In this document: positions 16,573 through 23,839 of the stretch, in pieces | Numbering within the stretch: position 1 is the stretch's first letter | Layout of the letters: the number at the start of each line of letters is the position of its first letter | NCBI GenBank assembly: GCA_964403525.1 | Contig: CAYOGE010000017.1 | Span: 1-64,000 of the forward strand | Length of the DNA stretch: 64,000 nucleotides | DNA from: JAJTGZ01 sp964403525 | Lineage (GTDB): Bacteria > Planctomycetota > Phycisphaerae > Phycisphaerales > UBA1924 | Direction: 5' to 3' | Position numbers and translations under genes: made by a program | The notes under the pieces: generated by a model | The model's input: the letters and a program-made list of their open reading frames with translations, nothing else | What the model was told of the DNA's origin: nothing | Database searches by the model: none

Positions 16573-17388
16573 TCAGCCGGTGCCCTCCTCCAGCAGCGGT
16601 GCCTCGCCGCGGAGGCGGCGGGCGAGGTCAACCAGGAACCAGGGGTTGTGCGCGGTTGTGAAGTGGCTCATCAGACGCGATCCATCAGCGACCAACGGGC
16701 GCACACCGGGAGGGGCCGCGGCCAGCGGCTGGACGACCGCGTCGCCGCGCTGGCTGTAGCAGACCAGCGGGTATTCGCGCGGGTGTGCGTTAAGAGCCTC
16801 GAGAAACGGAGAGCCCGGCTTCATGTCGCGCGCGGCGGTGTCTGGAGCGACGCGGGCAGCGCGGTGCGAGCCCTGGTGAGGTGTTGCAAACGTGAACAGA
16901 CGCGCGATCTGGAGTCGCCCATCCGACAGCGCGGCTGGGCGCCCGGCGAACAGTCGAGCCTTCGGCGCAAGCGCAGCCAAACGCGCGACAAGCCCACCCA
17001 TGCTGATGCCGACCACATCCAGCCCGCCGGCACGCTCGAGCGCCCCGCTCCCCCACCGCCTGGTGATTGCCGCCAGGCTCTGCTCGGCGGCCCCCTCGAT
17101 CATCGTCTGCGCGGGGTACGAGACGGTGAGGATGTCGGCCGCGCGGCCGCTGGTGAGGCTGGCGAGGCGCACGCGCAGCCACCAGGCGACCTGCGCAGGC
17201 GTGTGGTAGCCGTTGAGGATGACCAGCGGCCGAGCGAGCGGGCGCGGCGTGGCTCGCAGACGCTGCAACTCGGCGGCGACTTCAGCAGCGCCGACGCCAA
17301 ACGACGGGTCTGAGCCGCCGCGACCAAGCGTCGCGAGCACCGCACGGAGTGAGAGGTCGGCGAGATGGTCACCGATGCGGAGGGGCAC
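16573..17388 (-). CDS. Alpha/beta hydrolase (lipase/acyltransferase-like)
   Basis: About 271 residues from GTG 17388. That start is preferred because the sequence MPLRIGDHLADLSLRAVLAT is the first that looks like a protein, and the longer frame would run into the divergent gene's promoter. The core strand PLVILNGYHTPAQVAWWLRV sets the oxyanion region. The nucleophile elbow is DVVGISMGGLVAR, with the catalytic Ser in GISMGG. The sequence RLFTFATPHQGSHRA follows, as in PGAP1-like esterases and triacylglycerol lipases, and the C-terminal His is probably in SRLMSHFTTAHN. No signal peptide is seen, so it is likely cytosolic. The substrate is unknown. A short gap separates it from the downstream zinc-ribbon gene. 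Confidence 0.82.
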   Translation of the reverse strand: MPLRIGDHLADLSLRAVLATLGRGGSDPSFGVGAAEVAAELQRLRATPRPLARPLVILNGYHTPAQVAWWLRVRLASLTSGRAADILTVSYPAQTMIEGAAEQSLAAITRRWGSGALERAGGLDVVGISMGGLVARLAALAPKARLFAGRPAALSDGRLQIARLFTFATPHQGSHRAARVAPDTAARDMKPGSPFLEALNAHPREYPLVCYSQRGDAVVQPLAAAPPGVRPLVADGSRLMSHFTTAHNPWFLVDLARRLRGEAPLLEEGTG

Positions 17389-17553
17389 GATGTTAGTGTA
17401 CGCCAACTTGCATCCGGGTGTTCTCGCCCGGCCAATATCGCAACCGGCGCGGGGGGAATCGGTTGGAGAATGATCGGCACTGCTTCGCACCGTCTCCCCT
17501 TCCTTCCTCACCACACGCCGCGCTCCACCCGCGCGAGCGCACAAGGATCGCAC

Positions 17554-18888
17554 ATGAAACTAATCAACCTTCAGACGGCGGCGGCGGGGCTCGCGCTTGT
17601 GCTCGCGTGCGGGATGAACTTCGCGGTGGCGAGCCAGCCGCCAGCGGCAGCGCCGGCCGCGGCGGCCGAAGCGCCCGCGCAGACGCCCGGCTACACGCGC
17701 GTGGTGGACAAGGACGACGGCTCGCTGACGTTGGAGATCGCCGCCAAGTCGTTCGTGCCCGCCGGTGGCAAGCCGGGGCCGACGATCCACCTGGTCGGCG
17801 CGGTGCACATCGCCGACAAGCCGTTCTACACCGAACTGCAGGCGATGCTCGACGCCGCCGACCTGGTGCTGTTTGAGGGTGTCAAGCCGCCCGGCGCCGG
17901 CACGTTTGATGCAACGCTCGATGAGGAAGGGAAGATCAAGGCGACCACCTCTCGCCTCAAATTTCTGCTCGGCGTCGTCGAGGAGGACCGCTCGCGCACG
18001 GGCAAGCTGCCCGAGTCGCTCCAGCAGGCCGTTGACGATGCGGGCAAGCGGTGGAAGACGATGATCGCCTCGTCGCTCACCGACGCGTGGGGGCGGCAAG
18101 TCATCTACAGCGTGGCCGAGGTCGAAGGGGGCGGGCAGCGCGCGGTCGTCACCAGCCTCGGACCAAACGGCAACGACGACGGCGGCGCCGGCGACGACGT
18201 GCGCCTCGAGGGGAAGAGCGCGGCGAAGAAGGGCGCATCGAAGGACCCCGGCCTGCAGGCGAAGATGGCCGATGCGCTCGGCCTGACGTTTCAGCTTGAC
18301 GCGATGGACTCCAGCAAGGCGAACTGGCGCTCCAGCGACATGAGCATCGATCAGTTGCAGGCACGATTCGAGGCCGCGGGTGTGGAGGGTGACCAGCTCT
18401 TCAAGATGCTCGACGGCTCGTCGCTGATGGGGCAGCTGGCGTCGGTGGCGATGTGGTTCATCAAGAGCAGCCCGCAGCTGGCGACGTCGGTGAAGATCAT
18501 GATGGTGGACCTGCTGGGCTCGGAGAACGCGACCGCGGCGGGCCCGGCGGGCATGGCGAAGATGATGGATGTGATCCTCAAGGACCGCAACGACGTGGTG
18601 CTCAGCGATATCCGCGCGGTGATCGACGGCGAGAAACGCAAGGACATCTCGGTCTTCTACGGCGCGGGGCACCTTGCGGACATGGAAGAGAAGCTCAAGC
18701 GCGACTTCGGGTACGAGTTTGACAACGAGCGCTGGCTCGAAGCGATCACCGTTCACCCCAAGGATGCCGGCATGACGCCCGAACAGGCCAGGCGCACGCG
18801 GGCGATGATGAAGAAGCAGGTGGAGTCGCAGATGGCGGCGGAGCGGGCGAAGGGTGAGAAGGCGGAGAAGGTAAAGCCCAAGAAGTAG
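17554..18888 (+). CDS. TraB/GumN family secreted protein
   Basis: 444 residues from ATG 17554 (AAGGA ribosome site, 7-base spacing). The signal peptide MKLINLQTAAAGLALVLACG ends near VASQ. The family core TIHLVGAVHIADKPFYTELQ, then AADLVLFEGVKPPGAG, matches the N-terminal GxxH...E motif of TraB/PrgY/GumN proteins, and the second conserved block KDISVFYGAGHLADMEEKL holds the GxGH motif. These motifs are thought to form a metal-dependent hydrolase site (Tiki-like proteins are proteases of this clan). The central part (residues 120-270) is longer than usual and charged, with a Lys-rich segment, and the C-terminus is a Lys/Glu-rich helix. Substrate unknown. It is divergent from the hydrolase gene with 165 bases between. 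Confidence 0.88.
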   Translation: MKLINLQTAAAGLALVLACGMNFAVASQPPAAAPAAAAEAPAQTPGYTRVVDKDDGSLTLEIAAKSFVPAGGKPGPTIHLVGAVHIADKPFYTELQAMLDAADLVLFEGVKPPGAGTFDATLDEEGKIKATTSRLKFLLGVVEEDRSRTGKLPESLQQAVDDAGKRWKTMIASSLTDAWGRQVIYSVAEVEGGGQRAVVTSLGPNGNDDGGAGDDVRLEGKSAAKKGASKDPGLQAKMADALGLTFQLDAMDSSKANWRSSDMSIDQLQARFEAAGVEGDQLFKMLDGSSLMGQLASVAMWFIKSSPQLATSVKIMMVDLLGSENATAAGPAGMAKMMDVILKDRNDVVLSDIRAVIDGEKRKDISVFYGAGHLADMEEKLKRDFGYEFDNERWLEAITVHPKDAGMTPEQARRTRAMMKKQVESQMAAERAKGEKAEKVKPKK

Positions 18889-19407
18889 CGCGACCCTCTC
18901 AAAGAAGCAGCCCTTCTTCACCACGGACGCGTAACGACTCGCTCGGCTGCGCTTCGCTTCAGCATGCGGCAGCAAGGAAATGGGATTTGGACTTGCTTTC
19001 CGCGGGTGGCGGCGGTGGACCGCCTTCACGCCCGGGCTGTTAACCAGGAGCCCTTCGGGCTCAAGGGCACACACTCGGAAATGACGTTTGTTGACGCTTT
19101 GCGTCGCTGGTTCACTTCCGGCCTTCGTTCGCTCTGCTCACGAAAGCACGGCGCTCGGGGCTCGCCAAGCGCGGAAGACAAGGCACCCTCATCCGGCCTC
19201 CCGGACTCGGCCACCTTCCCCCGCGGAGCTTGGAGAAGGAATCAAGGCACCCTCATCCGTCACTCGCAGAACCTCGTGACACCTTCTCCCAGCGGAGCTG
19301 GGAGAAGGGCTCGCTCGCATGCTTGCGGACGCAGGAGTGAAGTTGCCGCTGCGCGGACTGCATGACTTCCGGCTTTCGTGCGCTGCGCTCCCGAAAGCAC
19401 GGGGCTC
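18889..19407. repeat. Repeat-rich intergenic region with modular hairpin units
   Basis: No gene. Several repeated modules are present. Module A reads CAAGGCACCCTCATCCG (19179 and 19243). Module B is a hairpin CCTTCTCCCAGC / GCTGGGAGAAGG (19282-19309), with a degenerate copy at 19213-19240. Module C reads ACTTCCGGC(C/T)TTCGT followed by CGAAAGCACGG (19113-19151 and 19365-19401). The same three modules recur at 46676-46803. A weak stem AAGAAG/CTTCTT near 18902 may end the TraB gene transcript. Confidence 0.7.
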
Positions 19408-19611
19408 TTATGAGTTGCCGATTGTGAGGCCCACCGCCCCAGCCTGCTTCTTCCCCGCGATCTGCTGCCAGCCGCTGCCGCCGATTCGGGCATGAAGGAG
19501 CGTTCCCCAGTGGCGTGCTTCCTGGGACGGATAGTGCGACTTGAGGGCGGCGGTGATGGCGTCCCAGCCGGCGGTTGAGGGCTCGTTGTCGGGCTTGACG
19601 GCTTCGGACAC
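19408..19611 (-). pseudogene. Truncated SUFU-domain gene fused to a repeated tail
   Basis: The frame from GTG 19611 reads about 67 residues. Residues 1-45 (PSTAGWDAITAALKSHYPSQ, then EARHWGTLLHARIGG) match the opening of bacterial SUFU (suppressor of fused) domain proteins, where GWDAIxAAL, a YPGQ-like turn and HWGT are followed by a Gly-Gly-Asp-Pro-Leu-Asp-Gly segment. Here the match stops at Gly-Gly. It is replaced by SGWQQIAGKKQAGAVGLTIG and a stop, the same tail that ends the nearby IspG. The rest of the SUFU gene is missing, so this is a remnant rather than a working gene. SUFU proteins in bacteria are often immunity proteins of toxin systems; no toxin gene is next to it. Confidence 0.6.
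19412..19480. repeat. 69-bp direct repeat, left copy
   Basis: Matches 21109-21177 in the same orientation at about 62 of 69 positions. The 51-base core (19430-19480) differs at one position. On the minus strand it encodes the tail GSGWQQIAGKKQAGAVGLTI of the broken SUFU gene, in the same frame as the copy inside ispG. Confidence 0.85.
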
Positions 19612-19830
19612 GCAGCGCTCCGCTGAAGCAGATAGGTCTTGGGTTTGGGATGTTACACGAAGGCGGAGTAGGCATAGCAGCCGCCCCCGAGGGAGGAGCG
19701 AGGAGGGCGTTCGGAACAGGGTCGGGCGGGCCTTTGGATTTCTGCCACTCTGGCAGCGCGGCAGGTTGTCGGCGGTCGGAATTGCGCCAGATGGAGTAGG
19801 GACCGACGCGTGAGAATGGATGGAAAAGGG

Positions 19831-19858
19831 CTTGAAAACAGGCACGGAGCTTGCATGG
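19831..19858 (+). promoter_or_regulatory. Possible heat-shock (sigma-32-like) promoter
   Basis: CTTGAAA (19831) is followed after 14 bases by TGCATGG, which resembles the sigma-32 consensus CTTGAAA-N13/15-CCCATNT. It lies about 70 bases before the first hsp20 gene. No CIRCE element (TTAGCACTC dyad) is seen. Weak evidence, but the gene context fits. Confidence 0.3.
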
Positions 19859-19927
19859 TCGACTCTCGTTCCGCCCGACACAGGGCGTGCGTTCCTTCAG
19901 TTGAGACCCTTTTTGAGGAGGTAACCC

Positions 19928-20464
19928 ATGCTCAGTTCTTTGTTCCCTTACGCTGCCCGCACTCCGGGATTTGAGACGCTCACGCGCGAGATGGACCGGC
20001 TCCTGCAGGCCGCTGCGCCGATGCAGAGGGACTGGCCGGGCGCTGCGGCGTCGCGCTGGCCGGGACTGAATGTCTGGCGTGACGGCGACGCCATCGTGGC
20101 CGAGGCCGAGCTTCCCGGATTCAAAATGGAGGACATCGAGGTCTTGGCCGCCGAGAGCACACTGACGCTTCGCGGGCGCCGTTCGTTGAGCGCCCCCGAG
20201 GGCGCGGCTGCGCTGCGCGTTGAGCGCCGGGTGACGAGCTTTGAGCGGTCGCTCGAGCTGCCGATCTCGATCCGCCCGGACGCGGTGGAGGCGACGCTGG
20301 TCAACGGCGTGCTCCGCGTGACGATGCCCGTGACCGAGGCCGTCAAGCCGCGGCGTGTGGAGGTGAAGGCGATCGCGCCGGAACCAGCGCAGGCCGCGCT
20401 CCCCGAGGGCGTGGCCTCTTCGGGCGGCTCTTCCAAGGCGCGTTCGGACGGCGGCTCGCGTTGA
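19928..20464 (+). CDS. Small heat shock protein, Hsp20 family (first copy)
   Basis: 178 residues, with a strong GAGGAGGT ribosome site 5 bases before the ATG. The N-terminal arm begins MLSSLFPYAARTPGFETLTR and includes REMDRLL. The alpha-crystallin domain runs from about residue 45 (PGLNVWRDGDAIVAEAELPG) through TLTLRGRR and SFERSLELPISIRPDAVEA to NGVLRVTMPV, which contains the conserved NGVLxxxxP ending. A C-terminal extension of about 35 residues is Ala/Ser/Gly-rich; the usual IxI/V motif may be VEVKAI. ATP-independent holdase that binds unfolding proteins as large oligomers. Paired with a second, divergent hsp20 gene 86 bases downstream, the two are probably induced together by heat. Confidence 0.95.
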   Translation: MLSSLFPYAARTPGFETLTREMDRLLQAAAPMQRDWPGAAASRWPGLNVWRDGDAIVAEAELPGFKMEDIEVLAAESTLTLRGRRSLSAPEGAAALRVERRVTSFERSLELPISIRPDAVEATLVNGVLRVTMPVTEAVKPRRVEVKAIAPEPAQAALPEGVASSGGSSKARSDGGSR

Positions 20465-20550
20465 GCCGTCGGCAGCTTGGCGAGTACGTGCCGCGGCGCC
20501 TTCGGGCGTTTGCGGGTTGAGTGACCAGCATTGATCCAGGAGATTGCACC

Positions 20551-20976
20551 ATGACCAACAACACCAGCAACAGCGCGGCCTGCGGCTGCCGCGAGGGCCA
20601 GGAATGCGTCAACGAGCGCGGCAGCCAGCACGTCAAGACCGGCAGCGTCCGGTATCAGCCGCCGATGGACGTCTACCAGTTCGAGGACCGGTACGAGGTC
20701 GTGCTCGATCTGCCGGGCGCGACGGCCGAGCAGATCGCGGCGTCGATCGACGGCGACGTGCTGACGGTCGAAGCGCGGGTGCCCGCGCGGTACAGCGCCG
20801 ACATCAAGCCGCTGCACGGCGAGTACGGCGTCGGCGACTTCCACCGCCAGGTCAGGGTGGGTGAGGACATCGACGCCGAGCGGTTGAGCGCGCGGTTCGA
20901 GCACGGTGTGCTCACGGTGTCGCTCCCCAAGCGGCCGGAGCGTCAGCCGCGGCGGATCCGCGTGACCGGTGGTTGA
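20551..20976 (+). CDS. Small heat shock protein, Hsp20 family (second copy)
   Basis: 141 residues, with AGGAG 8 bases before the ATG. The N-terminus is short and unusual, with three cysteines in the first 22 residues (CGCREGQEC), so metal or redox sensitivity is possible. The alpha-crystallin domain follows: PPMDVYQFEDRYEVVLDLPG, then IAASIDGDVLTVEARV, DFHRQVRVGEDIDAERLSAR and HGVLTVSLPKRP. The last residues RRIRVTGG contain the IxV motif that links oligomers. It is quite different from the neighbouring hsp20, so the pair is not a recent tandem duplication. It may form mixed oligomers with the first copy (inference). Confidence 0.95.
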   Translation: MTNNTSNSAACGCREGQECVNERGSQHVKTGSVRYQPPMDVYQFEDRYEVVLDLPGATAEQIAASIDGDVLTVEARVPARYSADIKPLHGEYGVGDFHRQVRVGEDIDAERLSARFEHGVLTVSLPKRPERQPRRIRVTGG

Positions 20977-21059
20977 CACGCGGGCGGTACCTATGTGATT
21001 GCAGGGCTCGCGGTGGTGCCGCGGGCCTTGTTTTTCTTTGTGAGCGGGGCGGTTGTGAA

Positions 21060-21078
21060 GGCAGGTTGGAAACCTGCC
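21060..21078. terminator. Hairpin between convergent hsp20 and ispG
   Basis: GGCAGGTT and AACCTGCC form an 8-bp perfect stem around GGA. It lies 84 bases past the second hsp20 stop and 27 bases past the ispG stop on the other strand, so it can serve both. Confidence 0.5.
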
Positions 21079-21104
21079 CCACGATTCCCAAGAAACCTCT
21101 CTAC

Positions 21105-22391
21105 TCAGGAGCCGCCGATGGTCAACCCCACCGCCCCCGCCTGCTTCTTCCCCGCGATCTGCTGCCAGCCGCTGCCGAGTTCGCCCAGGGGGGCTGGGGG
21201 GATGATGTCGACCTTCTTTTCGCCGAGCTTGGCTTCGCCGCGCTTCACCTTGTCCTGGAAGGCGAGGCACTCGGCGAGGAGGCGGTCGAGGATCTGCTCT
21301 TCGGGGACGTTGGCAACCTTCTCGCCCTGCACGTAGATGATGCCGCGGCGGTCGCCGGCGAAGACGGCGACATCCGCGCCCTCGGCCTCGCCTGGGCCGT
21401 TGACGATGCAGCCCATCACGGCGAGCTTGATCGGGAGCTCGACTTTGGTCGAGACCATCTTGCGGACGTCTTGGACGAGGGTGATGAGGTCGACCTGGAT
21501 GCGGCCGCAGGTGGGGCAGGCGATGAGGTCGACACCCTTGCGCTCGCGGAGCGAAAGCGCGTAGAGGAGTTCGAGGCCATCCTCGACTTCGTAGACGGCG
21601 TCGGAGGCGTAGGAGATGCGGATGGTGTCGCCGATGCCGTTGGCGAGCAGCGTGCCGAGGGCGGCGACGGAGCGGATGCAGCCGGTCTCTTTGGGCCCGG
21701 CGTGGGTGACGCCGAGGTGGAGCGGGTGGTCGAAGCGCTTGCTGATTTCGGTGTAGGCCTCGATGACGGTGGCGGCGTCCATGCTCTTGGCGCTGATGGA
21801 GATGTCGTAGAAGTCCTCTTCGTAGAAGATGTCGAGGTACTCCTCGAGCTTGGTGACCATGATCGCGAGCATGTAGCCGCGCTTGGAGTCGCTGAAGACC
21901 TGGCCGAGTTCTTTGAGGCGCTTCTGCTTGTCGCGGCGTTCGATGATGGAGCCTTCGTTGACACCGATGCGGATGGGCAGCTTGCGGGCCTTGCAGGCCT
22001 GAATGACGTCGCGGACCTGGGCGCGGTCCTGGATGTTGCCGGGGTTAAGGCGGATCTTGTGGACGCCGGCTTCGACGGCCTCCAGGGCGCGCTGGAAGTG
22101 GAAGTGAACATCGGCGACGATGGGGACGCGGACCTGCGGGAGGATCTCCTTGAGGGCCTGGGTGTCTTTCTTCTCGGGGACGGCGACGCGGACGATGTCG
22201 GCTCCGGCGGCGGTGAGGCGGTTGATCTCGGCGACGCACGCGGTTACGTCGTGGGTGTAGCCGGTGGTCATCGTCTGGACCGAGACCGGGGCGGAGGTGG
22301 TGCCGAAGAGGCCGCCGCCGATGCGGACAAGACCGACGCGGGCATCTCCGACGGTGATCTGGCGCGTGGGGCGGCGGGGGTGGATAGACAT
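21105..22391 (-). CDS. ispG: 4-hydroxy-3-methylbut-2-en-1-yl diphosphate synthase IspG (GcpE)
   Basis: 428 residues. Iron-sulfur enzyme of the MEP isoprenoid pathway that reduces MEcPP to HMBPP. The TIM-barrel half starts RQITVGDARVGLVRIGGGLF and contains VSVQTMTTGYT, RLNPGNIQD and IRIGVNEGSI. The 4Fe-4S half has LIACPTCGRIQVDL (CxxC), VMGCIVNGPGEAEGADVAVF (third Cys and the catalytic Glu) and a conserved tail through DKVKRGEAKLGEKKVDIIPP. The ATG at 22391 is preferred over TTG 22400. The last 25 residues (APLGELGSGWQQIAGKK...) are extra: they are encoded by a 69-bp repeat shared with a truncated gene 1.7 kb away, so the normal stop seems to have been replaced. No neighbour belongs to the pathway. 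Confidence 0.95.
   Translation of the reverse strand: MSIHPRRPTRQITVGDARVGLVRIGGGLFGTTSAPVSVQTMTTGYTHDVTACVAEINRLTAAGADIVRVAVPEKKDTQALKEILPQVRVPIVADVHFHFQRALEAVEAGVHKIRLNPGNIQDRAQVRDVIQACKARKLPIRIGVNEGSIIERRDKQKRLKELGQVFSDSKRGYMLAIMVTKLEEYLDIFYEEDFYDISISAKSMDAATVIEAYTEISKRFDHPLHLGVTHAGPKETGCIRSVAALGTLLANGIGDTIRISYASDAVYEVEDGLELLYALSLRERKGVDLIACPTCGRIQVDLITLVQDVRKMVSTKVELPIKLAVMGCIVNGPGEAEGADVAVFAGDRRGIIYVQGEKVANVPEEQILDRLLAECLAFQDKVKRGEAKLGEKKVDIIPPAPLGELGSGWQQIAGKKQAGAVGLTIGGS
21109..21177. repeat. 69-bp direct repeat, right copy, inside the 3' end of ispG
   Basis: Partner of the copy at 19412-19480. The 51-base core 21127-21177 differs at one base. It covers the final codons of ispG, and the two copies bracket both hsp20 genes in direct orientation. 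Confidence 0.85.
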
Positions 22392-22633
22392 CTGCGGCAA
22401 GGGTACGGCGGCGGACGGCGAGGTGGTTTGGGCACGGTGCGAGGTGGGCGGAACGGCCAGATAACAGTGATCTGAGAATCAATCTGCCGCGGGCGTCGTT
22501 GGGCGACGGGTTCGGCGTGAAGAGTGAGTTTCCGCTCACTCACCCGTGCGGAAGATTCTTCCTCAACGCGGTGACTGCAAGCGTCTTCAGGGCCGATGAA
22601 CGGGCGTCAATCTCCACTCGTGGGTCACTGCCG

Positions 22634-23254
22634 ATGAGCGTTCAACCAAACGGTTCGACAAACCTGCGCATCCCCGATCAACTCGTCCGGGCACTCTCGG
22701 AAGCAGTGTCTCGCGCGGAGGACACGGCGGAGAACATCCGTCAGCGCAGCGAACGCCGGCGCGCGCTGCCCGACACGGTGCGCGTGATCGGCCAGGTGGA
22801 CCAGATCGGCGGCACGAGCCAGACGCAGGTGGCGACGGTGCGCGACCTCTCGGCGGGTGGGCTGGCGATGCTGTGGGGGACGTTCCTGCACCCGGGCACG
22901 CGCTGCGCGTTCACGATCGTCGCCACGGGCACCCACGAGCCGCTAGTGCACGCGACGGCCAAGGTGGTGCGGTGCACGCACCTGAAGGGGAGCGTGCACG
23001 ATGTGGGTGTGAAGTTCGACGAGCCGATCGACCTGCAGCGGGTGCCGGGCGCATCGCCAGAGGCGCACGAGGCGGCGACTTCGCTGGAAGAGCTGGCCAA
23101 GGACCTGCTGGCGGCCGTGCAGTCGCACGCCGACACGCGGCGGATTGAGTCGATCCTCGTGCAGTTCAGCGAGGACCTGCGCACGGCGCGGGGGATCAAG
23201 AAGGCGCCCGAGCCGAGCGCCGCTGCGAAGCTCAAGCAGCGTCCGGCGGCCTGA
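22634..23254 (+). CDS. PilZ-domain protein
   Basis: 206 residues from ATG 22634. A predicted N-terminal helix (RALSEAVSRAEDTAENIRQR) leads to the PilZ c-di-GMP-binding pattern: Arg-rich RSERRRALP, then after a gap DLSAGGLAMLWG (the D/N-x-S-x-x-G motif). The beta-barrel continues through GTRCAFTIVATGTHEPLVHA and VGVKFDEPID. A C-terminal helical part of about 60 residues is Ala/Glu-rich. PilZ proteins report c-di-GMP to motility, polysaccharide or gene-regulation machinery. Nothing next to it identifies the output. A second PilZ gene is at 26.3 kb. Confidence 0.85.
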   Translation: MSVQPNGSTNLRIPDQLVRALSEAVSRAEDTAENIRQRSERRRALPDTVRVIGQVDQIGGTSQTQVATVRDLSAGGLAMLWGTFLHPGTRCAFTIVATGTHEPLVHATAKVVRCTHLKGSVHDVGVKFDEPIDLQRVPGASPEAHEAATSLEELAKDLLAAVQSHADTRRIESILVQFSEDLRTARGIKKAPEPSAAAKLKQRPAA

Positions 23255-23277
23255 GACGAAGCCGAACGCCCGCGGGC

Positions 23278-23775
23278 TCAGCCGTCGACGAGCAACTTCT
23301 GGTAGAACGCGACGTCGTGCCAGGCATCGAACTTGAGGCCGGCCTGACGCACGGTGCCAACATGCTCGAAGCCGAGGCTCTGGTGGAGGCGGATCGATGC
23401 GGGGTTAGGGAGGGTGATGCCACCGATCGCGGAGCGGAATCCGGCCGCGCGGAGGCGTTTGAGCAAGAGGGCGTAGAGCTCACGTCCGACGCCGCGCCCG
23501 TGGAAGCGGGGCTCGATGTAGATGCCCACCTCGGTGGTCCACCGGTAGGCGTCACGCGTGCGCCACACGCCCGCCTTGGCGTAGCCGGCGAAAGCGCCGC
23601 CGATCTCGGCGACGAGCCAGGGGAAGCGCTCGCGGCCCTCCTCCCACTGCGAGCGGAGCTCATCGGCGGTCACCTGCGCGTAGGAGAAGTGGACGGCGGT
23701 GGTGTCGATGTAGATGTTGGTGAGGGCCGCGATGGCCGGGAAGTCTTCGGTCTGCGCTGGGCGGATGGTGACCAC
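23278..23775 (-). CDS. GNAT acetyltransferase, phosphinothricin/methionine-sulfoximine type
   Basis: 165 residues from GTG 23775. It opens VTIRPAQTEDFPAIAALTNI and has the typical PAT/MnaT features: VGIYIEPRFHGRGVGRELYA (the acetyl-CoA pyrophosphate loop R-G-x-G-x-A type), GGITLPNPASIRLHQSLGFE and GTVRQAGLKFDAWHDVAFYQ. Members N-acetylate phosphinothricin, methionine sulfoximine or other small amines, and some have housekeeping roles. The frame is open further upstream, but that part is unlike the family. It ends just after the convergent PilZ gene and follows the MFS gene with 64 bases between, so it may be co-transcribed with it. Confidence 0.9.
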   Translation of the reverse strand: MVTIRPAQTEDFPAIAALTNIYIDTTAVHFSYAQVTADELRSQWEEGRERFPWLVAEIGGAFAGYAKAGVWRTRDAYRWTTEVGIYIEPRFHGRGVGRELYALLLKRLRAAGFRSAIGGITLPNPASIRLHQSLGFEHVGTVRQAGLKFDAWHDVAFYQKLLVDG

Positions 23776-23839
23776 GGGGCGATTGTTGCTTGCCGGCGCT
23801 ACTGAAGCGTCGAGCCGGGGGCGGGGCGTCGGGAGGGGA

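Noticed and set aside
17560..19074. 504-codon minus-strand open frame opposite the TraB/GumN gene
   Set aside because: Arg/His-rich composition typical of shadows; TraB motifs on the plus strand show the real coding strand.
18889..19410. CRISPR array
   Set aside because: The repeats are of unequal length and order and there are no regular spacers or cas genes.
19928..20976. Recent tandem duplication of hsp20
   Set aside because: The two proteins differ strongly in sequence and N-termini, so they are old paralogues.
20973..22475. 500-codon open frame on the plus strand
   Set aside because: Antisense to ispG, extremely Asp/Glu/Gly/Val-rich, with no signature; IspG motifs on the other strand are decisive.
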